A DNA stretch of 64,000 nt from positions 3,348,001 to 3,412,000 of the forward strand of contig OW818654.1 of assembly GCA_942492935.1 (NCBI GenBank), given 5' to 3'. The position numbers and the translations under genes are program-made. The stretch comes from JANJUO01 sp942492935 (GTDB taxonomy: Bacteria; Bacteroidota; Ignavibacteria; Kapaibacteriales; UBA2268). Below, in pieces: positions 34,795 through 42,076 of the stretch (positions are counted from its first letter, which is position 1; each line of letters opens with the position of its first letter). The notes under the pieces were generated by a model. That model made no database searches. It was not told where the DNA came from and saw nothing but the letters and a program-made list of their open reading frames with translations.

Positions 34795-35634
34795 ATGAAT
34801 ATGAATCAATTAATATTGGGCGATTGCCTTGAAGTGATGAGAAAGATGGACAGCGAATCTGTGGATTTGATTTTTACTTCTCCACCTTACGCAGACCAAC
34901 GTAAAACTACTTACGGCGGTATTCACCCAGATGAATATGTTAAGTGGTTTTTGCCCATTTCAGAGCAGCTTTTAAGAGTTTTAAAACCAACTGGAACCTT
35001 TGTTTTAAATATTAAAGAAAAAGTTCTTGACGGAGAAAGAAGTACTTATGTTCTTGAAATGATTTTAAAAATGAGGAAACAAGGCTGGCTCTGGACTGAA
35101 GAATTTATTTGGCACAAGAAAAATTCATATCCAGGTAAGTGGCCAAATAGATTTAGAGATTCTTGGGAACGATTGCTTCAATTTAATAAAAACAAGCATT
35201 TTAGTATGTATCAGGAAAATGTAAAAGTACCTATTGGCGATTGGGCAAAAGATAGATTAAAGAAATTAAGTGAAACTGATAAGATTAGGGATAATGCCAA
35301 AAATGGTTCTGGATTTGGAAAGAATATTTCAAATTGGGTTGGACGAGAAACTGTTTATCCGTCTAATGTTTTACATTTAGCTACAGAGTGTTCAAACAAA
35401 AATCATAGTGCGGCATTCCCTGATGAACTTCCCAAATGGTTTATTTCATTATTTACTAAAGAAGGTGATACTGTTTTAGACCCATTTGTTGGATCTGGAA
35501 CAACTGCAATTGTTGCAAAAAATATGCATAGGAATGCAATTGGAATTGAAATAATACCAGAATATTATGAATTAGCTTTGAAATTATTTAATGAAAATCA
35601 AAATATGCAATCATTATTTCAAGATGTATCATGA
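34795..35634 (+). CDS. Type II DNA methyltransferase (beta-class, N4-cytosine or N6-adenine)
   Basis: 279 residues of the N4/N6 amino-methyltransferase family. The catalytic motif IV TSPPY is near residue 28 and precedes the AdoMet-binding motif DPFVGSGTT near residue 229, the beta-class order. SPPY is more often linked to N4-cytosine methylation, but N6-adenine enzymes also have it. An alternative start lies two codons in (MNQLILGDCLEVM, motif X-like). Its stop overlaps the start of the nuclease gene by four bases. Confidence 0.92.
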   Translation: MNMNQLILGDCLEVMRKMDSESVDLIFTSPPYADQRKTTYGGIHPDEYVKWFLPISEQLLRVLKPTGTFVLNIKEKVLDGERSTYVLEMILKMRKQGWLWTEEFIWHKKNSYPGKWPNRFRDSWERLLQFNKNKHFSMYQENVKVPIGDWAKDRLKKLSETDKIRDNAKNGSGFGKNISNWVGRETVYPSNVLHLATECSNKNHSAAFPDELPKWFISLFTKEGDTVLDPFVGSGTTAIVAKNMHRNAIGIEIIPEYYELALKLFNENQNMQSLFQDVS

Positions 35635-36413
35635 AAAAATTAAATTTAAAACAAGTTACCAAATATGTGGAAGATAATATCGGAGAATTTCATTTAAAAA
35701 GACTACATTCTTTAGAAAATTTGAAACTCCAAGTTATTTTACAAAGAAAAAACCCTTATTTATTTAAAGCAAAAAATATGTTAACTGCTCAAGATTTAGT
35801 AAAAAATGTACTTGATGCCTATTTGCAATCTCAAGAAGAAACAATGTTTGGGGATTTTTTGGAAGGAATTGCAATTTTTATATGTGGAAAAATTTATGGT
35901 GGTGTTAAGTCCAAACTTGTTGGTATAGATTTGGAATTTGAAAGAGATAATATTAAATATGTTGTTGAAATTAAATCAGGTCCAAACTGGGCTAACAGTT
36001 CTCAAACAAAAAAGATGAGAGATAACTTTGCAACTGCAATTAAACATTTAGAAAATGAGAACAAAGGTAAAAAAGTAATCGCTGTCAATGGTTGTTGCTA
36101 TGGAAGAGAAAATCAAATTCAAAAAACAGATTACAAGAAACTATGTGGTCAAAGATTTTGGGAGTTCATTTCTGGAGATAATAATTTATATATTGATATT
36201 ATTGAGCCTTTAGGACATAAAGCCAAGCAACAAAACGAAGATTTTCAAATAGCATATGCACAAATCATCAACAAATTTACTTTAGATTTTGCATTACAGT
36301 TTTGTGATAATGGAATTATTAATTGGGAAAAATTGGTACAATATAATTCTTCAACAATTCAATCTGAAAAAAGAATTATGAAGACAAAGAAGTTGTTGAC
36401 AATGACGGATTAG
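35631..36413 (+). CDS. PmeII-family type II restriction endonuclease
   Basis: 260 residues resembling the PmeII restriction enzyme family: FGDFLEGIAIFICGKIYGG, then GIDLEFERDNIKYVVEIKSGPNWANSSQ, then AVNGCCYGRENQ and QRFWEFISGDNNLYIDIIEPLGHKA. The PD-(D/E)xK active site is visible as Asp100, Glu113 and Lys115. Translationally coupled to the methyltransferase, so the pair should be functional. Recognition sequence is not known. The C-terminal tail (KKLLTMTD) may be altered by a frameshift: another frame continues with EDKEVVDNDGLEAIEIIKLK. Confidence 0.87.
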   Translation: MKKLNLKQVTKYVEDNIGEFHLKRLHSLENLKLQVILQRKNPYLFKAKNMLTAQDLVKNVLDAYLQSQEETMFGDFLEGIAIFICGKIYGGVKSKLVGIDLEFERDNIKYVVEIKSGPNWANSSQTKKMRDNFATAIKHLENENKGKKVIAVNGCCYGRENQIQKTDYKKLCGQRFWEFISGDNNLYIDIIEPLGHKAKQQNEDFQIAYAQIINKFTLDFALQFCDNGIINWEKLVQYNSSTIQSEKRIMKTKKLLTMTD

Positions 36414-36764
36414 AAGCCATCGAAATCATCAAATTGAAAGTAAATGGTGAAATAATAAGAGAATAAAAGTTCCATAGGAATAGGTAAAATTCGTAATTTG
36501 AAATTAGTAATTGCATTAAGTTCCGTAGGAACGAACTGTTTGTAGAAAAAAAATTATTATTTGTTTTTTTAGCTCAGTAGGAGCGGGAAATTATGAATTT
36601 GCAAATAAAGAAGTCCGCTCCTACGGAGCTAAATTCTAAAAAAAACGCATTTACTACAAACAGGTCGCAACTATGTTGCTAATTCATAATTGCCACTCGA
36701 CCTTTTCTCCATAATTCGTAATTGAATCTATTGCCAAGCTTTTGAAAAAACTCAATAGATTTTC
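36414..36764. other. Intergenic region with inverted repeats
   Basis: About 350 bases after the nuclease gene. It includes a 24-codon open tail in another frame (to about 36466) and a short inverted repeat listed separately, plus GTTCCGTAGGAAC- and CAATTACGAATT-like fragments. No gene is supported. Confidence 0.5.
36568..36633. repeat. 19-bp inverted repeat
   Basis: TTTAGCTCAGTAGGAGCGG (36568-36586) and CCGCTCCTACGGAGCTAAA (36615-36633) are inverted copies with one mismatch, 28 bases apart. Confidence 0.7.
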
Positions 36765-36768
36765 CTAT

Positions 36769-36810
36769 AATTAAAAAAGCATATTAGTAACAATACTAAT
36801 ATGCTTTTTT
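36769..36810 (-). terminator. Rho-independent terminator after ccoP (direct repeat copy 2)
   Basis: Perfect 17-bp stem (36773-36789 with 36794-36810), loop ACAA, and flanking A and T tracts, 23 bases past the ccoP stop. Bases 36769-36800 are duplicated exactly at 33878-33909 on the far side of the MazF and restriction-modification insert. Confidence 0.92.
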
Positions 36811-36832
36811 GTACATCAATTTATAATTGATT

Positions 36833-37396
36833 TTATTTAACTTCGACACCTTGTGGTGCTTTTGGATTTGTTGGAGTAGTTCCGTGTAACGAAAGAACAT
36901 AACTTGCAACTTTCTGAACTTCTTCTGGTTTAAGAATTGCTTTCCAGCTAACCATTCCTTTTTCTGGAACACCATTAATTACAGTATTCATAGTAGCTTC
37001 AATTCCTTTACCATGGATATAGAAGTTATCAGTCATATTTGGACCAATACCACCACCGCCATCAGGACCATGGCAAGAAACACAATTTTTGACAAATATT
37101 TCTTTACCTTCATTTAAAGCAGTTGCATCATCAAGAGCCACAAATTGGACATTTGCCCATAGTTTCTCATTCCTTTGTGCTAATGAGCCACCTGCTGCTT
37201 CAACAGCTTTAATTTCTGATATATATTCCTGCTCTTGCAATTCCCCAATTTCAGCCAAATGGTAGTAGAACAGATAAATACCTGCAAAAATTGTAGTTAA
37301 AATAAACAACCAAACCCACCATCCTGGCAATGGATTATCATATTCAAGAATACCATCATAATTATGGTCTAACAATCTATCCTCAACTTTAGCCAT
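36833..37396 (-). CDS. ccoP: cbb3-type cytochrome c oxidase subunit CcoP (mono-haem form)
   Basis: About 187 residues from the start at 37396, which has a good GGAG ribosome binding site and lies one base from the ccoQ stop. The N-terminal FixP domain is clear (DGILEYDNPLPGWWVWLFILTTIF), with one membrane helix. Only one CxxCH is present (CVSCH at residues 105-109), with Met ligand candidates downstream (KGMVSW). Canonical proteobacterial CcoP has two haem c domains, so this is the short form. It passes electrons from cytochrome c toward CcoO. Confidence 0.93.
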   Translation of the reverse strand: MAKVEDRLLDHNYDGILEYDNPLPGWWVWLFILTTIFAGIYLFYYHLAEIGELQEQEYISEIKAVEAAGGSLAQRNEKLWANVQFVALDDATALNEGKEIFVKNCVSCHGPDGGGGIGPNMTDNFYIHGKGIEATMNTVINGVPEKGMVSWKAILKPEEVQKVASYVLSLHGTTPTNPKAPQGVEVK

Positions 37397-37397
37397 A

Positions 37398-37592
37398 CTA
37401 TTCTCCTTCGGAATTATATTTATTAATATTATTATCATTCTCTAAAGGTAAATTAGCCAAATAATGAACTAATCCCTTATTCATTCGCAATGCAAAAATT
37501 AACACTCCGACAAAAAATATGAAGAAAAATAACAAAGAAAAAATCGGAAGGTAAATAATTCCTTCTACATTTTGTAAAATTTGTCTAAACAT
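37398..37592 (-). CDS. ccoQ: cbb3 oxidase small subunit CcoQ/FixQ
   Basis: Sixty-four residues with one membrane helix (PIFSLLFFFIFFVGVLIFALRMNKG) and a short polar tail. The position between ccoNO (14 bases upstream) and ccoP (1 base downstream) matches CcoQ, which stabilises the oxidase. Sequence similarity in this family is low, so the call rests on position and topology. Confidence 0.85.
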   Translation of the reverse strand: MFRQILQNVEGIIYLPIFSLLFFFIFFVGVLIFALRMNKGLVHYLANLPLENDNNINKYNSEGE

Positions 37593-37606
37593 AAAATTAT
37601 TCCTTA

Positions 37607-39766
37607 TTATCTTCTAACTTTTGATTTTTTAATATCTGTACCGAGTCGTTGTAAATATGCAATCAACGCAATAATTTCTTTTTCAGGTTGAGTTTCAATT
37701 CCAGCAGTATTTAAATCAGCTACAATGGCTTTAGCTTGTGTAACTACATCTTGCTCAGCAACTTTATCATAATCTAATGGATATGGAACTCCAAGGAATT
37801 GCATAGCACGAATTTTTGCACCTGTAGATGCAATGTCGTAATTATTATCTAATAGCCATGGGAATCTTGGCATAATTGAACCAGGTGAGATTGCCTGAGG
37901 GTCATACATGTGTTGATAATGCCAAGCATTTGGAAATTTACCACCTTCTCTATGAAGGTCAGGACCAGTTCTTTTCGAACCCCATTGGAATGGATGGTCA
38001 TAAACAAATTCACCAGATTTTGAATATTCTCCATAACGTTCTGTTTCTGAACGGAAAGGACGAACAAGTTGTGAGTGACAAGTATAACAACCTTCACGTA
38101 CATAAATATCTCTACCATGTAATTCAAGCGGAGTATATGGCTGAACGCTTGCAATAGTTGGAACATTTGAACTAATTACCTGCATAGGTACAATTTCAAT
38201 TACTCCACCTACCAATATTACTAATAATGAACCAATCAATAATGGAACTGGTTTTCCTTCTAACCAACGATGGCTGATTTTATCTTCTGCTACATGAACT
38301 GCTTTAGCTACTTTTACGTGTTCTTCTTTTACAAATGTGCCTTGTCTAATTGTTTTAATTAAATTTACAACCATTATACAAGCACCTGTAAAGAACAAAG
38401 TACCACCAACTAATCTAATTGCATACATTGGTACAAGATGAGTTACTGTTTCGAGGAAGTTAGCATAAACCAACATACCTTCAGGAGAGAATTGTTTCCA
38501 CATCAAGCCCTGAGTAACACCTGCCCAATACAATGGTACAGCATAAGAAATAATACCAATAAATCCAATCCAGAAATGAGCATTTGCCATTTTCTTTGAA
38601 TATAGAGTTGTATTGAAAAGTCTTGGTATTAACCAATATAGAATTCCAAATGTTAGGAATCCGTTCCAACCTAAAGCACCAACATGAACGTGAGCAATTG
38701 TCCAGTCTGTAAAATGAGAAATTGCATTCACACTTTTAATTGAAAGCATTGGTCCTTCGAAGGTAGCCATACCGTAAGCTGTAACCGCAACAACCATAAA
38801 TTTCAAAACTGGGTCTTCACGAACTTTATCCCAAGCACCTCTTAAAGTAAGCAAACCATTAATCATACCACCCCAAGATGGAGCAATTAACATCAATGAA
38901 AAAACCATTCCAAGAGATTGAGCCCAATCTGGTAAAGATGAGTACAATAAATGGTGAGGTCCAGCCCAGATATATAAAAATATCAACGACCAGAAGTGAA
39001 TGATAGACAATTTGTATGAATATACAGGTCTTTCAGCTGCCTTTGGCATAAAGTAATACATCAATCCAAGAAATGGAGTAGTCAAAAAGAATGCAACAGC
39101 ATTATGTCCATACCACCATTGAACTAAAGCATCTTGAACGCCTGCATACATTGAATAACTTTTGAATAATGAAATTGGTACAGATAATGAATTTACAATA
39201 TGTAATACAGCTACAGTAACCCATGAAGCAAGGTAAAACCATATTGCCACATACATGTGTTTCTCACGTCTTTTTACGAGAGTCATAATCATATTTATAC
39301 CGAAAATAACCCAAACAACCGCAACCAAAATGTCTATTGGCCATTCGAGTTCAGCATATTCTTTACCAGTAGTAATACCTAATGGGAAAGTAATTGCGGC
39401 AAGAACAATAATAAATTGCCAGCCCCAAAAATGTAGATTACCCAAGAGCTTACTCCACATTTCAGCTTTGGCTAAGCGTGGCAATGAATAATAAATTCCC
39501 ATAAAAATTGCATTACCAACAAATGCAAAAATTACTGCATTCGTATGTAATGGACGTAATCTACCAAACGATATGTATGGTATTCCAAAATCGAGTGATG
39601 GGAAATAAGTAGGTATGATTAATTGGGTCGCAATTATTAAACCAACCAAAAATCCTACAACACCCCAGAGTATTGTGGCATAAGCAAACCATTTAGTTAG
39701 TGTATTATCATAACTAAAAGTTTCATAGCCGGCATTGCTTTGATTCAATACAGTATCATTGCTCAT
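37607..39766 (-). CDS. ccoNO: Fused cbb3 oxidase subunits CcoN-CcoO
   Basis: 719 residues. Residues 1 to about 490 are CcoN, the catalytic haem-copper subunit: RLRPLHTNAVIFAF, WWYGHNAVAFFLTTPF, GPHHLLYSSLPDWAQ and DWTIAHVHVGALGWNGF carry the haem and CuB histidines. The rest is CcoO: a membrane anchor, then VREGCYTCHSQLVRPF with haem c at Cys560-His564, and ISPGSIMPRFPWL with the axial methionine. N-O fusions are known in Bacteroidota and relatives. It reduces oxygen at high affinity with proton pumping. It follows ccoS by 39 bases and is first of ccoNO-Q-P. Confidence 0.95.
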   Translation of the reverse strand: MSNDTVLNQSNAGYETFSYDNTLTKWFAYATILWGVVGFLVGLIIATQLIIPTYFPSLDFGIPYISFGRLRPLHTNAVIFAFVGNAIFMGIYYSLPRLAKAEMWSKLLGNLHFWGWQFIIVLAAITFPLGITTGKEYAELEWPIDILVAVVWVIFGINMIMTLVKRREKHMYVAIWFYLASWVTVAVLHIVNSLSVPISLFKSYSMYAGVQDALVQWWYGHNAVAFFLTTPFLGLMYYFMPKAAERPVYSYKLSIIHFWSLIFLYIWAGPHHLLYSSLPDWAQSLGMVFSLMLIAPSWGGMINGLLTLRGAWDKVREDPVLKFMVVAVTAYGMATFEGPMLSIKSVNAISHFTDWTIAHVHVGALGWNGFLTFGILYWLIPRLFNTTLYSKKMANAHFWIGFIGIISYAVPLYWAGVTQGLMWKQFSPEGMLVYANFLETVTHLVPMYAIRLVGGTLFFTGACIMVVNLIKTIRQGTFVKEEHVKVAKAVHVAEDKISHRWLEGKPVPLLIGSLLVILVGGVIEIVPMQVISSNVPTIASVQPYTPLELHGRDIYVREGCYTCHSQLVRPFRSETERYGEYSKSGEFVYDHPFQWGSKRTGPDLHREGGKFPNAWHYQHMYDPQAISPGSIMPRFPWLLDNNYDIASTGAKIRAMQFLGVPYPLDYDKVAEQDVVTQAKAIVADLNTAGIETQPEKEIIALIAYLQRLGTDIKKSKVRR

Positions 39767-39805
39767 ATAAAACCCTGTGTTTATAAAAAATAATTACTTA
39801 AAAAT

Positions 39806-39949
39806 TTAACTTTTATCATCATTCAAAATTCTAATCGAAGGAGTATAAGTATCTTCAAATTGGTCTCCTTTTATTGCCCAAAGAAATGCAATCAAAAAGA
39901 ACACTGCTACACTCAAACTTGCAAGTATCAATACAATTATAACAGACAT
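39806..39949 (-). CDS. ccoS: cbb3 oxidase maturation protein CcoS
   Basis: Forty-seven residues: one membrane helix (SVIIVLILASLSVAVFFLIAFLWAIKGDQFED) ending with the family hallmark WA-KxGQFED-like WAIKGDQFED, and a short tail with PSIRIL. CcoS is needed to insert haem and copper cofactors into the oxidase. It lies directly upstream of ccoNO in the same direction, 39 bases apart. Short length makes it easy to miss. Confidence 0.9.
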   Translation of the reverse strand: MSVIIVLILASLSVAVFFLIAFLWAIKGDQFEDTYTPSIRILNDDKS

Positions 39950-40230
39950 TTTTCAAACTCAATTTTACACACATCAATAAAATTAAGCAAATAATTTTAA
40001 TCAACAAAACAAAATAAATAAACAATTGATTTAAAATTAAAAAAAAATATTTTAATACAAAAGAGTCATAGATAATTTGTAATCAATTTGTTGTTTCAAA
40101 TGAAGTAATTATATGTTTTGCAAATAGTTAGAAAAACGGTTAATATTTTTTAACTTTGTCTAATTTTATAGTGAGATATGACTAAATTTTGCAAATTAAT
40201 CATTTTTTTTGTGATATGCAAACTTCTTAT

Positions 40231-41115
40231 TTATTGAATTTTATTTGAATAATCTTTCAAAAATTTAAGTTCCATAAAACTTAGAGAGTCTTTACCATGA
40301 AGAAATATTTTATCTAAAAGTATATTTAACTTTTCTTCATTTTCAATAGGGTCATTTGATAACTTGTATATATAATCATCTTCTTTGTATTCTTCTCTTT
40401 GTGATTGATATTGCCTACGTGATTTTGAACTTGACATCATTGCAACACTTAGCTCCTCTGGTGCAGGTACGGAATAAGTATTTGTTTCATTGGGATATTT
40501 ATTTTTGAATATTTTATGAGAAATCTTTATCTGAGTATAAATTAATATTGCAAAAGTTAATCCAAATATTGATGATGCAACTGATGGCAATATTGAATTA
40601 GTATAACCTCCCATAAAACTAATAATCTTAAATAAACTCCAGAATATTAATAAATTTAATGAAAATATAAAAATAGGTACCGGTTTAAATTTTAAAACTT
40701 CAATTTTTGATTTTGGTTGAATCAAAGTATAAAATGTTAATACAAAAATTGAAATACCTTCCATTCCTGCTATATTAATGTTGGACTTCCAAAAAATCAA
40801 AGTAAGTACAATTCCTTGCAGAAAAACCAAAGTGAAAAGCCATATTGGATATCGAAGCTTGTCCACAAGTATTTCAAGTCTGGAAGAAATATAAAAGAAA
40901 GTAAAAGAAAATAATAATATTGCTTCTGATGAGCCAGCAGAAAGTGGAAAAGAAACAAATCTCCATAATTCTAAATTATTAACAATTGCTAAAGGATTCA
41001 AAGCAAAGATATTAGTTAAATACCCTCCACTGATAAAATCGGCAAAATATACAATCGCCACTAATATCAGAAATGACTTTGAAAAGATACTAATATTTTT
41101 ATACGAAAACATCAA
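40231..41115 (-). CDS. Rhomboid-like membrane protein lacking the catalytic dyad
   Basis: 294 residues with about six membrane helices and a soluble C-terminus. The rhomboid L1 motif is visible (NLELWRFVSFPLSAG), but the GxSG active-site motif reads GMEG (residues 117-120) and the H-x-x-G partner helix reads SSIFGLTFA, so both Ser and His appear lost. The soluble tail ends in a DUF6576-like helical segment (KLNILLDKIFLHGKDSLSFMELKFLKDYS) that is common on rhomboids of this group. It is likely a pseudoprotease with a binding or trafficking role; a misread active site is possible. Confidence 0.72.
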   Translation of the reverse strand: MMFSYKNISIFSKSFLILVAIVYFADFISGGYLTNIFALNPLAIVNNLELWRFVSFPLSAGSSEAILLFSFTFFYISSRLEILVDKLRYPIWLFTLVFLQGIVLTLIFWKSNINIAGMEGISIFVLTFYTLIQPKSKIEVLKFKPVPIFIFSLNLLIFWSLFKIISFMGGYTNSILPSVASSIFGLTFAILIYTQIKISHKIFKNKYPNETNTYSVPAPEELSVAMMSSSKSRRQYQSQREEYKEDDYIYKLSNDPIENEEKLNILLDKIFLHGKDSLSFMELKFLKDYSNKIQ

Positions 41116-41196
41116 AAAAACTTTTTCAAAAAATGCTACATTCTCATATATAATAACACTTGAGAAGCAAAAAAATTACAAAAAATTAAAAAATAT

Positions 41197-41670
41197 TTAT
41201 TTTAATTCTGAAATAATTTTCAAAACTTTTTCTGTGTCAATGTTTTCATAAAAATCTTCATTAACAGCAATCATTGGAGCACCTCCACAAGCACCCATAC
41301 ATTCTACTTCTTCAAGTGAGAATAAACCATCTCCAGTAGATTCGTTATGATTAATTCCAAGATGTTCGGAAATCTGGCGGAAAATCACATCACCCTTTCT
41401 TAACATACAAGAAACATTTGTACATATCTGAATATGATATTTCCCCATTGGTTTCTTGAAGTACATTGTATAAAATGTTGCGACACCCTCAATATGAGAA
41501 AGGGGCAAATCAAGTAATTGGCTAATATAACGCATTACATCGTTTGATATCCAGCCCCATTTATGTTGAGCAAGCCATAAAACAGGCATTAATGCGGATT
41601 GTTTATCCGGATATTTGGAAATATGTCTGTTTACTTCTTCTAATTCTTGTTCTGAAAATTTAATTTCCAT
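41197..41670 (-). CDS. nuoE: NADH-quinone oxidoreductase subunit E
   Basis: 157 residues of the thioredoxin-like [2Fe-2S] subunit of complex I. It contains AQHKWGWISNDVMRYISQLL, VATFYTMYFKKPMGKYHIQICTNVSC (first cysteine pair, C-x4-C) and VECMGACGGAPM (second pair, C-x3-C). It is separated from other nuo genes; nuoF does not follow (an intergenic region and then an unrelated gene precede, a rhomboid-like gene follows). It may alternatively serve an NAD-linked hydrogenase or formate dehydrogenase, but complex I is most likely. Confidence 0.93.
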   Translation of the reverse strand: MEIKFSEQELEEVNRHISKYPDKQSALMPVLWLAQHKWGWISNDVMRYISQLLDLPLSHIEGVATFYTMYFKKPMGKYHIQICTNVSCMLRKGDVIFRQISEHLGINHNESTGDGLFSLEEVECMGACGGAPMIAVNEDFYENIDTEKVLKIISELK

Positions 41671-42076
41671 TATAATTAATTCCTTGCCAATATAATATCA
41701 ATTTTTAAGAAACTACAAAATTAATAAAAAAAAACCAAATAATTAAGCAACTTCATTAATCTTATAAATTTTTTTTGAAATATAATAAAATTTGCAAAAA
41801 AATTGGTTCAAAGGAAATATAAATTAAATTCTAAAAAATTTTTCTCTTGAATATGTGATGATATTCATGGTAATTGTATCATACTTAAATATAATAGATG
41901 TTTATTTGTAATGTTTCAGAATGTAAAGAAAAGGGTACCAAAATCAAATAATTTAATTTTTACGTTAAATATATAATTAAATTTATCATTTATTGTTTAT
42001 TTTTGCAATTGCATTTATGGAAAAAAACTTGAAATCATGAATAAATTTAAGAAAATATAATATATTTAGAAAGTAT
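41671..42076. other. Divergent intergenic region between nuoE and the channel gene
   Basis: About 400 AT-rich bases with no gene or repeat recognised; carries promoters for both flanking genes. Confidence 0.5.

Noticed and set aside
39950..40200. Possible FNR box (TTGAT-like) upstream of ccoS
   Set aside because: Only half-sites such as TTGAT were found; no TTGAT-N4-ATCAA palindrome is present.
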